64,000 bases of DNA from JAICXG01 sp036825615 (lineage in GTDB: Bacteria; Verrucomicrobiota; Verrucomicrobiia; Chthoniobacterales; UBA10450): the NCBI GenBank assembly GCA_036825615.1, contig DAISXY010000011.1, forward strand, positions 1 to 64,000, written 5' to 3'. The stretch's first letter is position 1, and each line of letters starts with the position of its first letter. Below are positions 41,679-52,082 of the stretch, piece by piece. A program made the translations under genes and the position numbers. The notes under the pieces are model-generated. The model was not told where the DNA came from. It worked only from the letters and a program-made list of their open reading frames with translations, and ran no database searches.

Positions 41679-44111
41679 CTATTCGTAGCGCAGCGCGATC
41701 ACCGGATCGACTTTCATGGCGCGACGCGCCGGCAGTAATCCGGCCAGGAACGCCGCGACCGCGAGCAACCCGATCACCGCGCCGTAGGTCAGCAAATCCA
41801 TCGTGCCCACTCCGAAGAGCAAGGCGCGTAAGAGTCGCGTTGCCGCGAAGGCGCCGAACAACCCAACCACAATCCCGATCGCCGCCATCGTCAGGCTCTG
41901 GCGCAGGATCATGGTCAGCATCTGCTGGCGTTGCGCGCCGAGTGCCATTCGGATGCCGATTTCGCGCGTCCGCTGGGCCACATTGTAGGCGATAACGCCG
42001 TAAATACCGACGGCCGCGAGAATCATCGCGATCGCGGCGAAAGCGCCGAGCAAGCCGGTATTGAAGCGCGATTGCGAGAGGGTTTGACTAACGAGCTGGG
42101 TGAGCGGCGTGATCACCGGGACAAACTGCTGCGAATCGAGCTCGAGCACGGCCCGGCGCAGCATCGTTTCCAACCCCGCCGGCGCGGGCTCGCTTGTTCG
42201 CACCACGATGTAGCTGAAGCGATCGGGTGACTGGGCGAAGGGCAGGTAGAATTCCGCCACATCCGGCTCCGCAAGGTTGTTGTGCTTCGCCGTGCCAACC
42301 ACGCCAACGATCTGACGCGGCGGATCATCCTCCGGCCGGCCCGCCTGAAGCCGCTGCCCCACCGGGTTCTCGTTAGGGAAATACTTCTTCGCGAAGGTAT
42401 CGTTGATCAGCACAACCGGTGGCGAATCCTTCTTGTCCCGGGCATTGAAAAGGCGGCCGCTCTTCAGCGGAATGCGCATGGTTTCGAAATAGGCGCCATC
42501 CACGGTCAGGAGTGAGGCGGCCGGTTCCATCCCCTGCGGCGGCGCGGGGCGGCCGACGATCGTGAAAGTGCGGCTCTGGTTGTTTTCGCTAAAGGGCAGC
42601 GGATTGACCAGGCCTGCTTTCTCGATTCCCGGGAGCGACTCGAATTTGGCCAGGAGCGTGTCGAAGAACCGCGTCTGCTGATCCACTTCGCCATATTTCG
42701 CTTTCGGTAAGGCCTGCCAGAGCGTGACGACGCCGCGCGGGTCAAAGCCGGGCTCGACCGCGCGCAGCTCGGCGAAGCTGCGGATGAGCAAACCGGCGCC
42801 GACAAGCAGGACTAACGAAAGCGCGAATTGCGAGACGACGAAGGTGGCGCGCAAACGTTGGCTTCGTTTGCCGCCGGTCGAGCCGCGGGTCGCGTCCTTG
42901 AGCGATTCTTCTACCTGCGGGCGCGAGGCCTGGAGCGCCGGGACAAGGCCAAAGATCAGACTCGTTAGGCAGGCGATGGCGAAGGTAAAGGTTACGACCA
43001 CCGCGTTGACTCGAACCTGGTCGAGACGGGGCACGTCGGTCGGTCCGAAGGTTCGAAGTAAATCGAGACTCCACCACGCGAGAATCAGCCCGGTCACGCC
43101 GCCGAGGAGCGCGAGCAGGAGCGTTTCGGTCAGGAGTTGCCGGATGATCTGAAACCGGTTCGCGCCGAGAGCAGTGCGGATCGCGATTTCCCGTTCGCGA
43201 CCGGCGGCGCGGGCCAGGAAGAGATTGGCCACGTTCGCACAGGCGATGAGCAGAACCAGCGCAACCGCCCCGCTCAGCACGAGCAAAGCAGGCCGCACGT
43301 CGCCAACGACGTCGGATTGCAACGCGACCGCCCGCACCGTTCGTCCCGCGTTGGTGTCCGGATACTGCTTCGCCAATTGGGCCGCGATCGTTTGCAAATC
43401 CGCGCTCGCCGTTTGTAGACTCACGCCCGGCTTCATCCGGCCGACGAGCAGAAGAAAATGCGCCCCGCGTCGCTCGACCGGGTTTGGAGGCGGACCGGAA
43501 AAAATCCCGTAAAGCGGAGCAACGAAATTGACCGGGTCCTGTTGAACCGGAAATTTCCATCCCGGCGGCATCACGCCCGTGATCGTGTAGGGCTTGTCCG
43601 CCATCGTTGTTTGTTTACCGATGATGTTTGCGTCGCCACCGAAGCGGCGTTGCCAAAATTCGTAGCTGATCACGACTACTCGCGCCGCGTCAGGTTTTTC
43701 GTCCTCGCGCGAAAAACCGCGCCCGAAAAGTGGCCGAATTCCGAGCACCTCGAAAATATCGGAGGTCGCGGCCAGGCCGGGCACATCCTCCGAGTTCGCG
43801 CCGTTGCCCCAGATGGCGGAAACCTGCGAGTAGGCCGCGAGCGCGCCGAAGGTATGATTTTGCGCCCGCAAATCGAGGAAGTCGGGATAGGAATGGACCT
43901 GCTTGTCTTCTCCCGGGTGTTGCGGCGCCTTTGCCCAGATCATCGCGAGTCGATCAGGATGCGGGAAAGGCAACGAGCGCAGCAGGACGGTGTCGATGAC
44001 ACTGAAGATGGCACTGTTCGCACCGATCCCGAGGGCGAGCGTGATCACGGCTATGAGAGTAAAGCCGGGTGACTTGATGAGTTGGCGAAAGGCGTAGCGA
44101 AGGTCAGTCAT
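41679..44111 (-). CDS. ADOP-type duplicated FtsX/MacB permease, array member 1
   Basis: 810 residues. These 'duplicated orphan permeases' (ADOP, described from Acidobacteria) fuse two MacB periplasmic domains and two FtsX domains in one chain without an ATPase. Visible here: N-terminal MTDLRYAFRQLIKSPGFTLI with the first helix, a periplasmic part, first FtsX core ACANVANLFLARAAGRERE with ALGANRFQIIRQLL (about 285-330), a middle helix pair, a second periplasmic part, second FtsX core YNVAQRTREIGIRMALGAQR (about 715-740), and the end VDPVIALRYE. It is in the inner membrane, with the large loops outside. It is the last gene of the array in transcription order. Confidence 0.88.
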   Translation of the reverse strand: MTDLRYAFRQLIKSPGFTLIAVITLALGIGANSAIFSVIDTVLLRSLPFPHPDRLAMIWAKAPQHPGEDKQVHSYPDFLDLRAQNHTFGALAAYSQVSAIWGNGANSEDVPGLAATSDIFEVLGIRPLFGRGFSREDEKPDAARVVVISYEFWQRRFGGDANIIGKQTTMADKPYTITGVMPPGWKFPVQQDPVNFVAPLYGIFSGPPPNPVERRGAHFLLLVGRMKPGVSLQTASADLQTIAAQLAKQYPDTNAGRTVRAVALQSDVVGDVRPALLVLSGAVALVLLIACANVANLFLARAAGREREIAIRTALGANRFQIIRQLLTETLLLALLGGVTGLILAWWSLDLLRTFGPTDVPRLDQVRVNAVVVTFTFAIACLTSLIFGLVPALQASRPQVEESLKDATRGSTGGKRSQRLRATFVVSQFALSLVLLVGAGLLIRSFAELRAVEPGFDPRGVVTLWQALPKAKYGEVDQQTRFFDTLLAKFESLPGIEKAGLVNPLPFSENNQSRTFTIVGRPAPPQGMEPAASLLTVDGAYFETMRIPLKSGRLFNARDKKDSPPVVLINDTFAKKYFPNENPVGQRLQAGRPEDDPPRQIVGVVGTAKHNNLAEPDVAEFYLPFAQSPDRFSYIVVRTSEPAPAGLETMLRRAVLELDSQQFVPVITPLTQLVSQTLSQSRFNTGLLGAFAAIAMILAAVGIYGVIAYNVAQRTREIGIRMALGAQRQQMLTMILRQSLTMAAIGIVVGLFGAFAATRLLRALLFGVGTMDLLTYGAVIGLLAVAAFLAGLLPARRAMKVDPVIALRYE

Positions 44112-44115
44112 TGGA

Positions 44116-44185
44116 GGCGTGAATCGAGATTGGTGAATCGTGAATCGGGAAATCGCGCTCGATGTAACGATTCACGATTTTCGAT
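44116..44185. repeat. GAATCG-type palindromic repeat in permease spacer
   Basis: Repeats of GTGAATCG on the left face ACGATTCACGATTTTCGATC on the right as a complement. It is alone in the 92-bp gap between permeases 1 and 2. Confidence 0.5.
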
Positions 44186-44203
44186 CTAACGGACGCACAG
44201 GGG

Positions 44204-46606
44204 TCACTCATATCGCAGTGCAACCATGGGATCGACTTTTGTCGCCCGGAAGGCGGGAACGATGCTCGCCAGGAGCGCGGCCGCGCCGAGCAGCGCCACG
44301 ACCAGCAAATAGGTCATGAGATCGGCTGCGCTCACCGCGTAGAGCATTGCGCCTAACAATCGGGTCACGGCCAGCGCCACCGGCACGCCGATCGTCAGGC
44401 CGATCAAAACGAGCGTTCCGCTTTGCCGCAGAACCAACCGCAGCATGTCGCCGCGCTGTCCACCCAGCGCCATGCGGATGCCGATCTCTTTCGTTCTTTG
44501 GGCGACGGAAAAGGAGATCACGCCGTAGAGACCGATCGCCGCCAGCACCGTCGCGAGTCCGGCAAAAATCGAGAGGAGCAACATCGCGAACCGGCGACGC
44601 AGAACCGAATGCGCGAGCACATCCTGCATCGTGCGCGGATTCGCCAGCGGCACGTTGCGATCGATACTCCAGACCGCCTGTTGCGCCGCGGGAATGAGCG
44701 TGAGCGGATCCGCGGTCGCGTTGCGCATCGCCACGAACATCGACGGCCAGGAGCTTTGTGCGAGCGGTGTGTAAAGTTCCGGCCGCGCTGCCGTCTCGAG
44801 CGCGACATGCCGCACATTCCCGACCACCCCGACGATCTGAAGCCTGAGCCGGTCAGGACCGAAATTCTCAATGAACTTGCCGATCGGGTCCTGGCGCGGA
44901 AAAACATTGGCCGCCGTTGCCTGGTTGATGATCGCGACTGCTGGCGCACTGCGGCTGTCGTGTGCGCTGAAGTTCCGCCCTCTTATGAGGGGAATCCCCA
45001 TCGTCCGAAAATAATCCGGAGTGCAAACTCGAATGTCGGCATTCTGGGACTGGTCGCTTCCGGCGACGTTGAAGCTGCGGCTGCTGTTACCACCGGCGAG
45101 CGGAAGCCGGCTTACCGCCCCGGCCGTTAGCATGCCCGGCAGTGCACCGAGCCGGTCGACCACCTGTTGGTAAAACGCGCTCTGTCGCGCCGGCTCGGCT
45201 GCCGCGGGCAGGCCGATGTTGAAAACCAAGAGGTGCTCCGGATTGAAACCCGGATCGACGTTCGTCAGGCGAACGAAACTTTTCATCATCAATCCGGCGC
45301 CGACGAGCAGGACTAACGACAACGCGATCTCGGCCGCGATCAGGACCGAGCGAGCCGAGTTCTTGCCTAACGAACTGCCACGCTCGCCTTCGCGGAGCGA
45401 TTCGTTCGGATTCGAGCGGGAAGCAAAGAGCGCCGGCGCCAGACCAAAGAGCAGGCCGGTCGCGATCGATATGACCAGGCTGAAAACCAGCACCTGCCGG
45501 TTGAGCCCGACGTGATTGAACTGACCAATCTCCGGCGGACTGAGCGCGAGCAGAACCGGGAGCGCCCAAAAAGTCAGCAGGACCCCGAGGCCACCGCCGA
45601 GCAGGGAGAGCAACGCACTTTCGGTCAGTAGTTGCCTCACGAGGCGCAAACGGGAGGCGCCGAGCGCGGTGCGGATGGCCAATTCGCGCGAACGCGCGGC
45701 GGCCCGGGCGAGGAGAAGGTTCGCGACATTGGCGCAGGCGATGAGGAGAACGAGCGAAACCGCGCCTAACAACATCAAAAGCATCGGCCGGATTCCGCCG
45801 ACCATTTCTTCGTGCAGCGGAACGAGCGCAACCCCGGTGTCCTGGTCGGCGCCGGGATATTGCTGTTCGAGGCGGGCTGCGATTGTGCTCATCTGCGCCT
45901 TTGCCTGGGCGAGTGACACGCCCGGTTTCAAGCGCGCCCAGGCTTCGAGATAACTCCGATCGCGCATCGTTCTCGGGTTCTCGTTAGGCGCAAGCGGATG
46001 AACCGGCACATCCCACGGCGACGGCACCCAGAGCTGGGCATAATCGTCCGGCGAGAAACCGGCCGGCACGATTCCCACAACGGTGAATTTTTCTCCATCA
46101 AGGAGCAGGTCTTGCCCGAGAATCCCGCGATCGCTCCCGAAGCGGCGCGCCCACAAGTCATGGCTCAGGACAACGACATGCGAGCTGCCCGGCCTGGCGT
46201 CGTTAGGCCCGAGCGTTCGACCGAGAATCGGCTGCGCGCCAAAGAGCGAAAAGAACTGCGAAGAAACCATTGTCGCCGGCACGCGCTCCGGCTCTTCGCC
46301 GCCGGAAAGATTTGCCTGCCAGCCGCGCGCGCAGGCCATCGCGGAGAAGACGGAATTTTGCGCCTGCCAATCGATGAAGTTGGCCGGGGATGCGTCCTCA
46401 GTGGAGACGCCGGTGCTGCGGATGGTTTGCGACACGGTCACGATTTTCTCGGCGTTCGGATACGGGAGCGGATGAAGCAGGACCGCATCGACCACGCTGA
46501 AGATGGCGGTGTTGGCTGCGATCCCGAGCGCAAGCGTGGTGACGGCGATGAGGGTAAAACCGGGCGACTTCAGGAACTGGCGAAAGGCAAAGCGAAGATC
46601 GTTCAT
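44204..46606 (-). CDS. ADOP-type duplicated FtsX/MacB permease, array member 2
   Basis: 800 residues, start MNDLRFAFRQFLKSPGFTLI. The first FtsX core reads ACANVANLLLARAAARSRE with LGASRLRLVRQLLTESALL. The second reads FSVAQRTKEIGIRMALGGQR, and the protein ends VDPMVALRYE. All helices expected for the family are present and no frameshift is visible. A distinctive periplasmic segment is RAWQANLSGGEEPERVP in the first MacB-like domain. Its promoter region would lie in the 219-bp spacer with permease 3, which holds a large palindrome of the REP family. Periplasmic domains are poorly conserved between members, so substrates may differ. Confidence 0.87.
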   Translation of the reverse strand: MNDLRFAFRQFLKSPGFTLIAVTTLALGIAANTAIFSVVDAVLLHPLPYPNAEKIVTVSQTIRSTGVSTEDASPANFIDWQAQNSVFSAMACARGWQANLSGGEEPERVPATMVSSQFFSLFGAQPILGRTLGPNDARPGSSHVVVLSHDLWARRFGSDRGILGQDLLLDGEKFTVVGIVPAGFSPDDYAQLWVPSPWDVPVHPLAPNENPRTMRDRSYLEAWARLKPGVSLAQAKAQMSTIAARLEQQYPGADQDTGVALVPLHEEMVGGIRPMLLMLLGAVSLVLLIACANVANLLLARAAARSRELAIRTALGASRLRLVRQLLTESALLSLLGGGLGVLLTFWALPVLLALSPPEIGQFNHVGLNRQVLVFSLVISIATGLLFGLAPALFASRSNPNESLREGERGSSLGKNSARSVLIAAEIALSLVLLVGAGLMMKSFVRLTNVDPGFNPEHLLVFNIGLPAAAEPARQSAFYQQVVDRLGALPGMLTAGAVSRLPLAGGNSSRSFNVAGSDQSQNADIRVCTPDYFRTMGIPLIRGRNFSAHDSRSAPAVAIINQATAANVFPRQDPIGKFIENFGPDRLRLQIVGVVGNVRHVALETAARPELYTPLAQSSWPSMFVAMRNATADPLTLIPAAQQAVWSIDRNVPLANPRTMQDVLAHSVLRRRFAMLLLSIFAGLATVLAAIGLYGVISFSVAQRTKEIGIRMALGGQRGDMLRLVLRQSGTLVLIGLTIGVPVALAVTRLLGAMLYAVSAADLMTYLLVVALLGAAALLASIVPAFRATKVDPMVALRYE

Positions 46607-46864
46607 TGGATTGCTGATTGCTGATTTCTGATTGCTGATTGGGGCAGCAAGCGTCCGGGTAACGCACGCGTCGCGCGTGCTGGCGACGGTGTGCCACCGT
46701 CGCGAACTTTTGTTTCGATCCGGGCGGCAGAGAGAGCGCTGAGCGTTTCAAAAAGTTCGTCGCGCTGGGACAGCGCGACCAGCACACGGGACGTGTGCGC
46801 TACCCGGCGAGAAATTTTCGCGTCCTTACTCATAACGAAGCGCGACAATGGGATCGACCCGGGT
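46599..46864. repeat. 266-bp direct repeat, left copy
   Basis: It covers the first codons of permease 2, the spacer, and the last codons of permease 3. A nearly identical copy lies at 49275-49540. Differences are few, for example GTCCGGGTAACGCACGCG against CTCCGGGTAGCGCACGGG. It includes a GATTGCTGATT short tandem run (46609-46641). Confidence 0.8.
46655..46807. repeat. REP-type palindrome (two inverted REP units)
   Basis: Left arm begins CCGGGTAACGCACGCGTCGC and the right arm ends with ACGTGTGCGCTACCCGG. The arms are imperfect complements over about 55 bases (inner AACTTTT / AAAAAGTT). The outer sequence GGGTAGCGCACGCGTCGCGC is the same as the ends of the RAYT element at 60.7-61.3 kb. Confidence 0.75.
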
Positions 46865-49282
46865 CGCGCGACGCACTGGAATGAGACAGGCGGCGAGCGA
46901 AACGATGAAGACAATCACACCTGTGCCGACAAGAGCACCGACGGGCAGCAACGGTATGTCAAAGAGCACGCTCTGGATTGCTCTTCCTGCCAACCAGGCG
47001 CCGAATATTCCAACAATGCTGCCGGCCGCGAGGAGGCGCAGGCCTAACGAAAAAAATTGCGCCCCGATCTGTTCGCGTCGTGCGCCAAGGGCCATCCGAA
47101 TCCCGATCTCGCGCTGGCGTTGCGCGACGGCGTAACTCAACACGCCGTAGGTGCCAATCGCCGCTAGAAGCAAGGCAACGCCGGCAAAGATTCCCGCCAG
47201 CAAAGCGGGCGAACGCCGTGTCGTCAGGCTATCGTCGATCCGCGTTTGCATCGAGCGGATATCGTCGATCGCAAGGCCGGGATCGGTCGCGCGGACCAGT
47301 TTCCGCAGCGTCGCGGCAAACGCTTCCGGGCGCTGGGTTGTCCGCGTGACGACGAAAATATTGCCGGCATCGCGATCCCGAAACGGCAGGTAAACGGCGC
47401 CCTGGCCGTCCGGTTCCGTTAACTCCGCCTGTTTCACCGCGCCGACGATTCCGACGATCGTAAGAAGGTTCGAGGTATCTGGCTCGCTGCCTTTTCCGGT
47501 GAAAACGATGTTGCCATGAAGCACCTGCTGTCCGAGGGCGCTGCCGTTCGGCCAGTAACGCCGGGCAAAATCTTCGTCGACGACACAAACGTGCTCAGAG
47601 CGGTGCGAATCGACTGAGGTGAGGAATCGGCCTGCGCGCAACGGTATGCCGAGCGCCGGGAAGTAGTCGCCGTCTACGCCGTAGGAATAATGGCCGTGCA
47701 GCGATTCACCAGACCGGGGCACGTAGCCTTTTGGGGCGACCGCGGTTTTACCGTTATCTCCGGTCAGCGGCAGGTTCGTGATCGTCCCTGCGGCGGCAAC
47801 GCCTGGCTGCTGGCGAATCAATTCGAGCAAACGATCGACGACCGCGACACGGTCCGGATAAGGTCCCCACGGAAGAGTGAAACGGCCGGTGAGCAGATGA
47901 TCGGCACGGAAACCGGGTGGAACCTCCATCACTTTTTTCAAGCTCAGACCAAGCAGCGCCGCGCCAGCCAGCAGGACAAAGGCGAGTGCAATCTGCGCCA
48001 CGATGAACCCATGCCGCAGCCGCTGTGCAGCGCGGCTGCTGGTGCTGGCGCGCGAGTCAATCTGGAGTGCCGTTGCGAGATGGCTGCTCAGGTTAAAGCA
48101 CGCGATCGGAAGAGCGATCAGCGCGCCCAGCAGGATCGCGCCGGCCAGCCCGATCGCTGCCAGCCGGCCATCGAAGGCAATCTCAAGGCCTAACGGCAAC
48201 CGGTCCGCACCCAGACGCTGCAAAAGCCGAACGCCCCACGCTCCCACCACCAGCCCAAGTAAACCGCCCGTAACAGTGATCGCGAGCGTTTCGACCATTA
48301 CTTGCCTGACCACATGCCACCGGCTTGCACCCATCGAGCGCCGAATCGCCATTTCTTTCGCGCGATTGCTGGCGCGGATCAGGAGCAGGTTGATGAGGTT
48401 AACCGCGCCGATGAGCAGAAGGAAAATGACGCTCCCCTGCAGCAACCAAAGCGTCGGACGAATCGAGCGCACATGCTCCGCATGTAGCGGGACCACGCGC
48501 GAGCGAAATCCAGCTTCGGCCATCGCTTTCGCCTCAGGATCATCCGCCTCAACGGCGCCGTTATGTGCATCGATCTGTGCTTGCGCTTCGCCGATCGTCA
48601 CGTTCGGCTTCAGCCGCGCGATCATGTGTGTGTCGCCGCCGCCGGAGTGACGGTTTGCCGGCATGCGCAGGTCCATGCGCGAGGTTAAGGGCAGGAAAAA
48701 CCGCGCTTGCGAAGAAAGAAAATGAAACCCTGGAGGCAGCACGCCGATGATCTTTCTTGGCACGCCGTTCACCCGCAAAATCCGGCCGAGGACGTTCGGA
48801 TCAGAATTGTAGCGCTGTCGCCAATAGCCGTCGGTCAGGATTGCCACGCCGCGGTCCTCGACGGGCGTAATCGTTTCCGGTTCGGTAAAGGTGCGGCCCA
48901 TCGCCAGGTTCACTCCGAGCGTTTTGAAAAAATCGGGTGAAACGCGCATCAGCTCTTCCTGCTCCGTCGAGCCAGGTTCGCCGACGACTTCGCTCCCATA
49001 ACGGAAGATGGAAAGGCTGGAGAAGCCGGGGATATGACCGCGTCGCTCGTAATAGTTCGTCAGGGAAGAGCCGTCATTCTCGACTCCGGCTTTCGGATAA
49101 GTGTTGTAGATCGAAACGAGCCGATCGGATTGCGGAAATGGTAGCGGCCGCAAGAGGATGGCGTCGATCACCGCGAAAATGGCGAGGTTTGCTCCGAGAC
49201 AGATCGCGATCGTGGCGAGCGCGGTGAGTGTGAAGCCGGGCGATTTCCGGAGCTGGCGAAAAGCGAAGCGGAAGTCGTTCAT
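46826..49282 (-). CDS. ADOP-type duplicated FtsX/MacB permease, array member 3 (divergent)
   Basis: 818 residues, start MNDFRFAFRQLRKSPGFTL. It departs from the other members in the helix regions: the first helix reads IAICLGANLAIFAVIDAILL, the first FtsX core GAVNLINLLLIRASNRAKE with RRSMGASRWHVVRQ, and the second core YAVAQRQREIGIRMALGARR; the end VDPIVALRYE is standard. The gene is framed by 266-bp near-identical direct repeats that reach into its own 3' end and into the 5' end as well. Recombination between these repeats would remove the whole gene. It may be a later arrival in the array or a member that exchanges by recombination. Confidence 0.86.
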   Translation of the reverse strand: MNDFRFAFRQLRKSPGFTLTALATIAICLGANLAIFAVIDAILLRPLPFPQSDRLVSIYNTYPKAGVENDGSSLTNYYERRGHIPGFSSLSIFRYGSEVVGEPGSTEQEELMRVSPDFFKTLGVNLAMGRTFTEPETITPVEDRGVAILTDGYWRQRYNSDPNVLGRILRVNGVPRKIIGVLPPGFHFLSSQARFFLPLTSRMDLRMPANRHSGGGDTHMIARLKPNVTIGEAQAQIDAHNGAVEADDPEAKAMAEAGFRSRVVPLHAEHVRSIRPTLWLLQGSVIFLLLIGAVNLINLLLIRASNRAKEMAIRRSMGASRWHVVRQVMVETLAITVTGGLLGLVVGAWGVRLLQRLGADRLPLGLEIAFDGRLAAIGLAGAILLGALIALPIACFNLSSHLATALQIDSRASTSSRAAQRLRHGFIVAQIALAFVLLAGAALLGLSLKKVMEVPPGFRADHLLTGRFTLPWGPYPDRVAVVDRLLELIRQQPGVAAAGTITNLPLTGDNGKTAVAPKGYVPRSGESLHGHYSYGVDGDYFPALGIPLRAGRFLTSVDSHRSEHVCVVDEDFARRYWPNGSALGQQVLHGNIVFTGKGSEPDTSNLLTIVGIVGAVKQAELTEPDGQGAVYLPFRDRDAGNIFVVTRTTQRPEAFAATLRKLVRATDPGLAIDDIRSMQTRIDDSLTTRRSPALLAGIFAGVALLLAAIGTYGVLSYAVAQRQREIGIRMALGARREQIGAQFFSLGLRLLAAGSIVGIFGAWLAGRAIQSVLFDIPLLPVGALVGTGVIVFIVSLAACLIPVRRATRVDPIVALRYE

Positions 49283-49330
49283 TGGATTGCTGATTGCTGA
49301 TTTCTGATTGCTGATTGGGGCAGCAAGCCT

Positions 49331-49483
49331 CCGGGTAGCGCACGGGGCGCGCGTGCTGGCGACGGTGTGCCACCGTCGCGAACTTTTGTTTCGATCCGGG
49401 CGGCAGAGAGAGCGCTGAGCGTTTCAAAAAGTTCGTCGCGCTGGGACAGCGCGACCAGCACACGGGACGTGTGCGCTACCCGG
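49331..49483. repeat. REP-type palindrome, second copy
   Basis: Same structure as 46655-46807, with the left arm CCGGGTAGCGCACGGGGCGC and the same right arm ending GTGTGCGCTACCCGG. Confidence 0.75.
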
Positions 49484-49501
49484 CGAGAAATTTTCGCGTC
49501 C

Positions 49502-51949
<2,448 letters not shown>

Positions 51950-51997
51950 AATTCGTTAGTCGTTAGGCAAGTCCAATCGGCGCGCCGCAGGCGCACC

Positions 51998-52075
51998 TTG
52001 GAGCGGGCCCGCCCCCGGGCCGTCCGCGGCGCTGCGATCGCACTTCCGTTGCGGCGCGAGGGCGCGCCGGCTCCA
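51998..52075. repeat. TTGGAGC...GGCTCCA palindromic repeat, copy 1
   Basis: The left arm starts TTGGAGCGGGCCCGCCCCCG and the right arm ends GCGCGAGGGCGCGCCGGCTC plus CA. It is a GC-rich imperfect palindrome in the spacer between permeases 4 and 5. A related copy lies at 57019-57085. Confidence 0.65.
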
Positions 52076-52082
52076 CAGATTT

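Noticed and set aside
46609..49483. CRISPR array, because of repeated short words near 46.6 and 49.3 kb
   Set aside because: The repeats are two long copies and a GATTGCT run, without regular spacers or cas genes.
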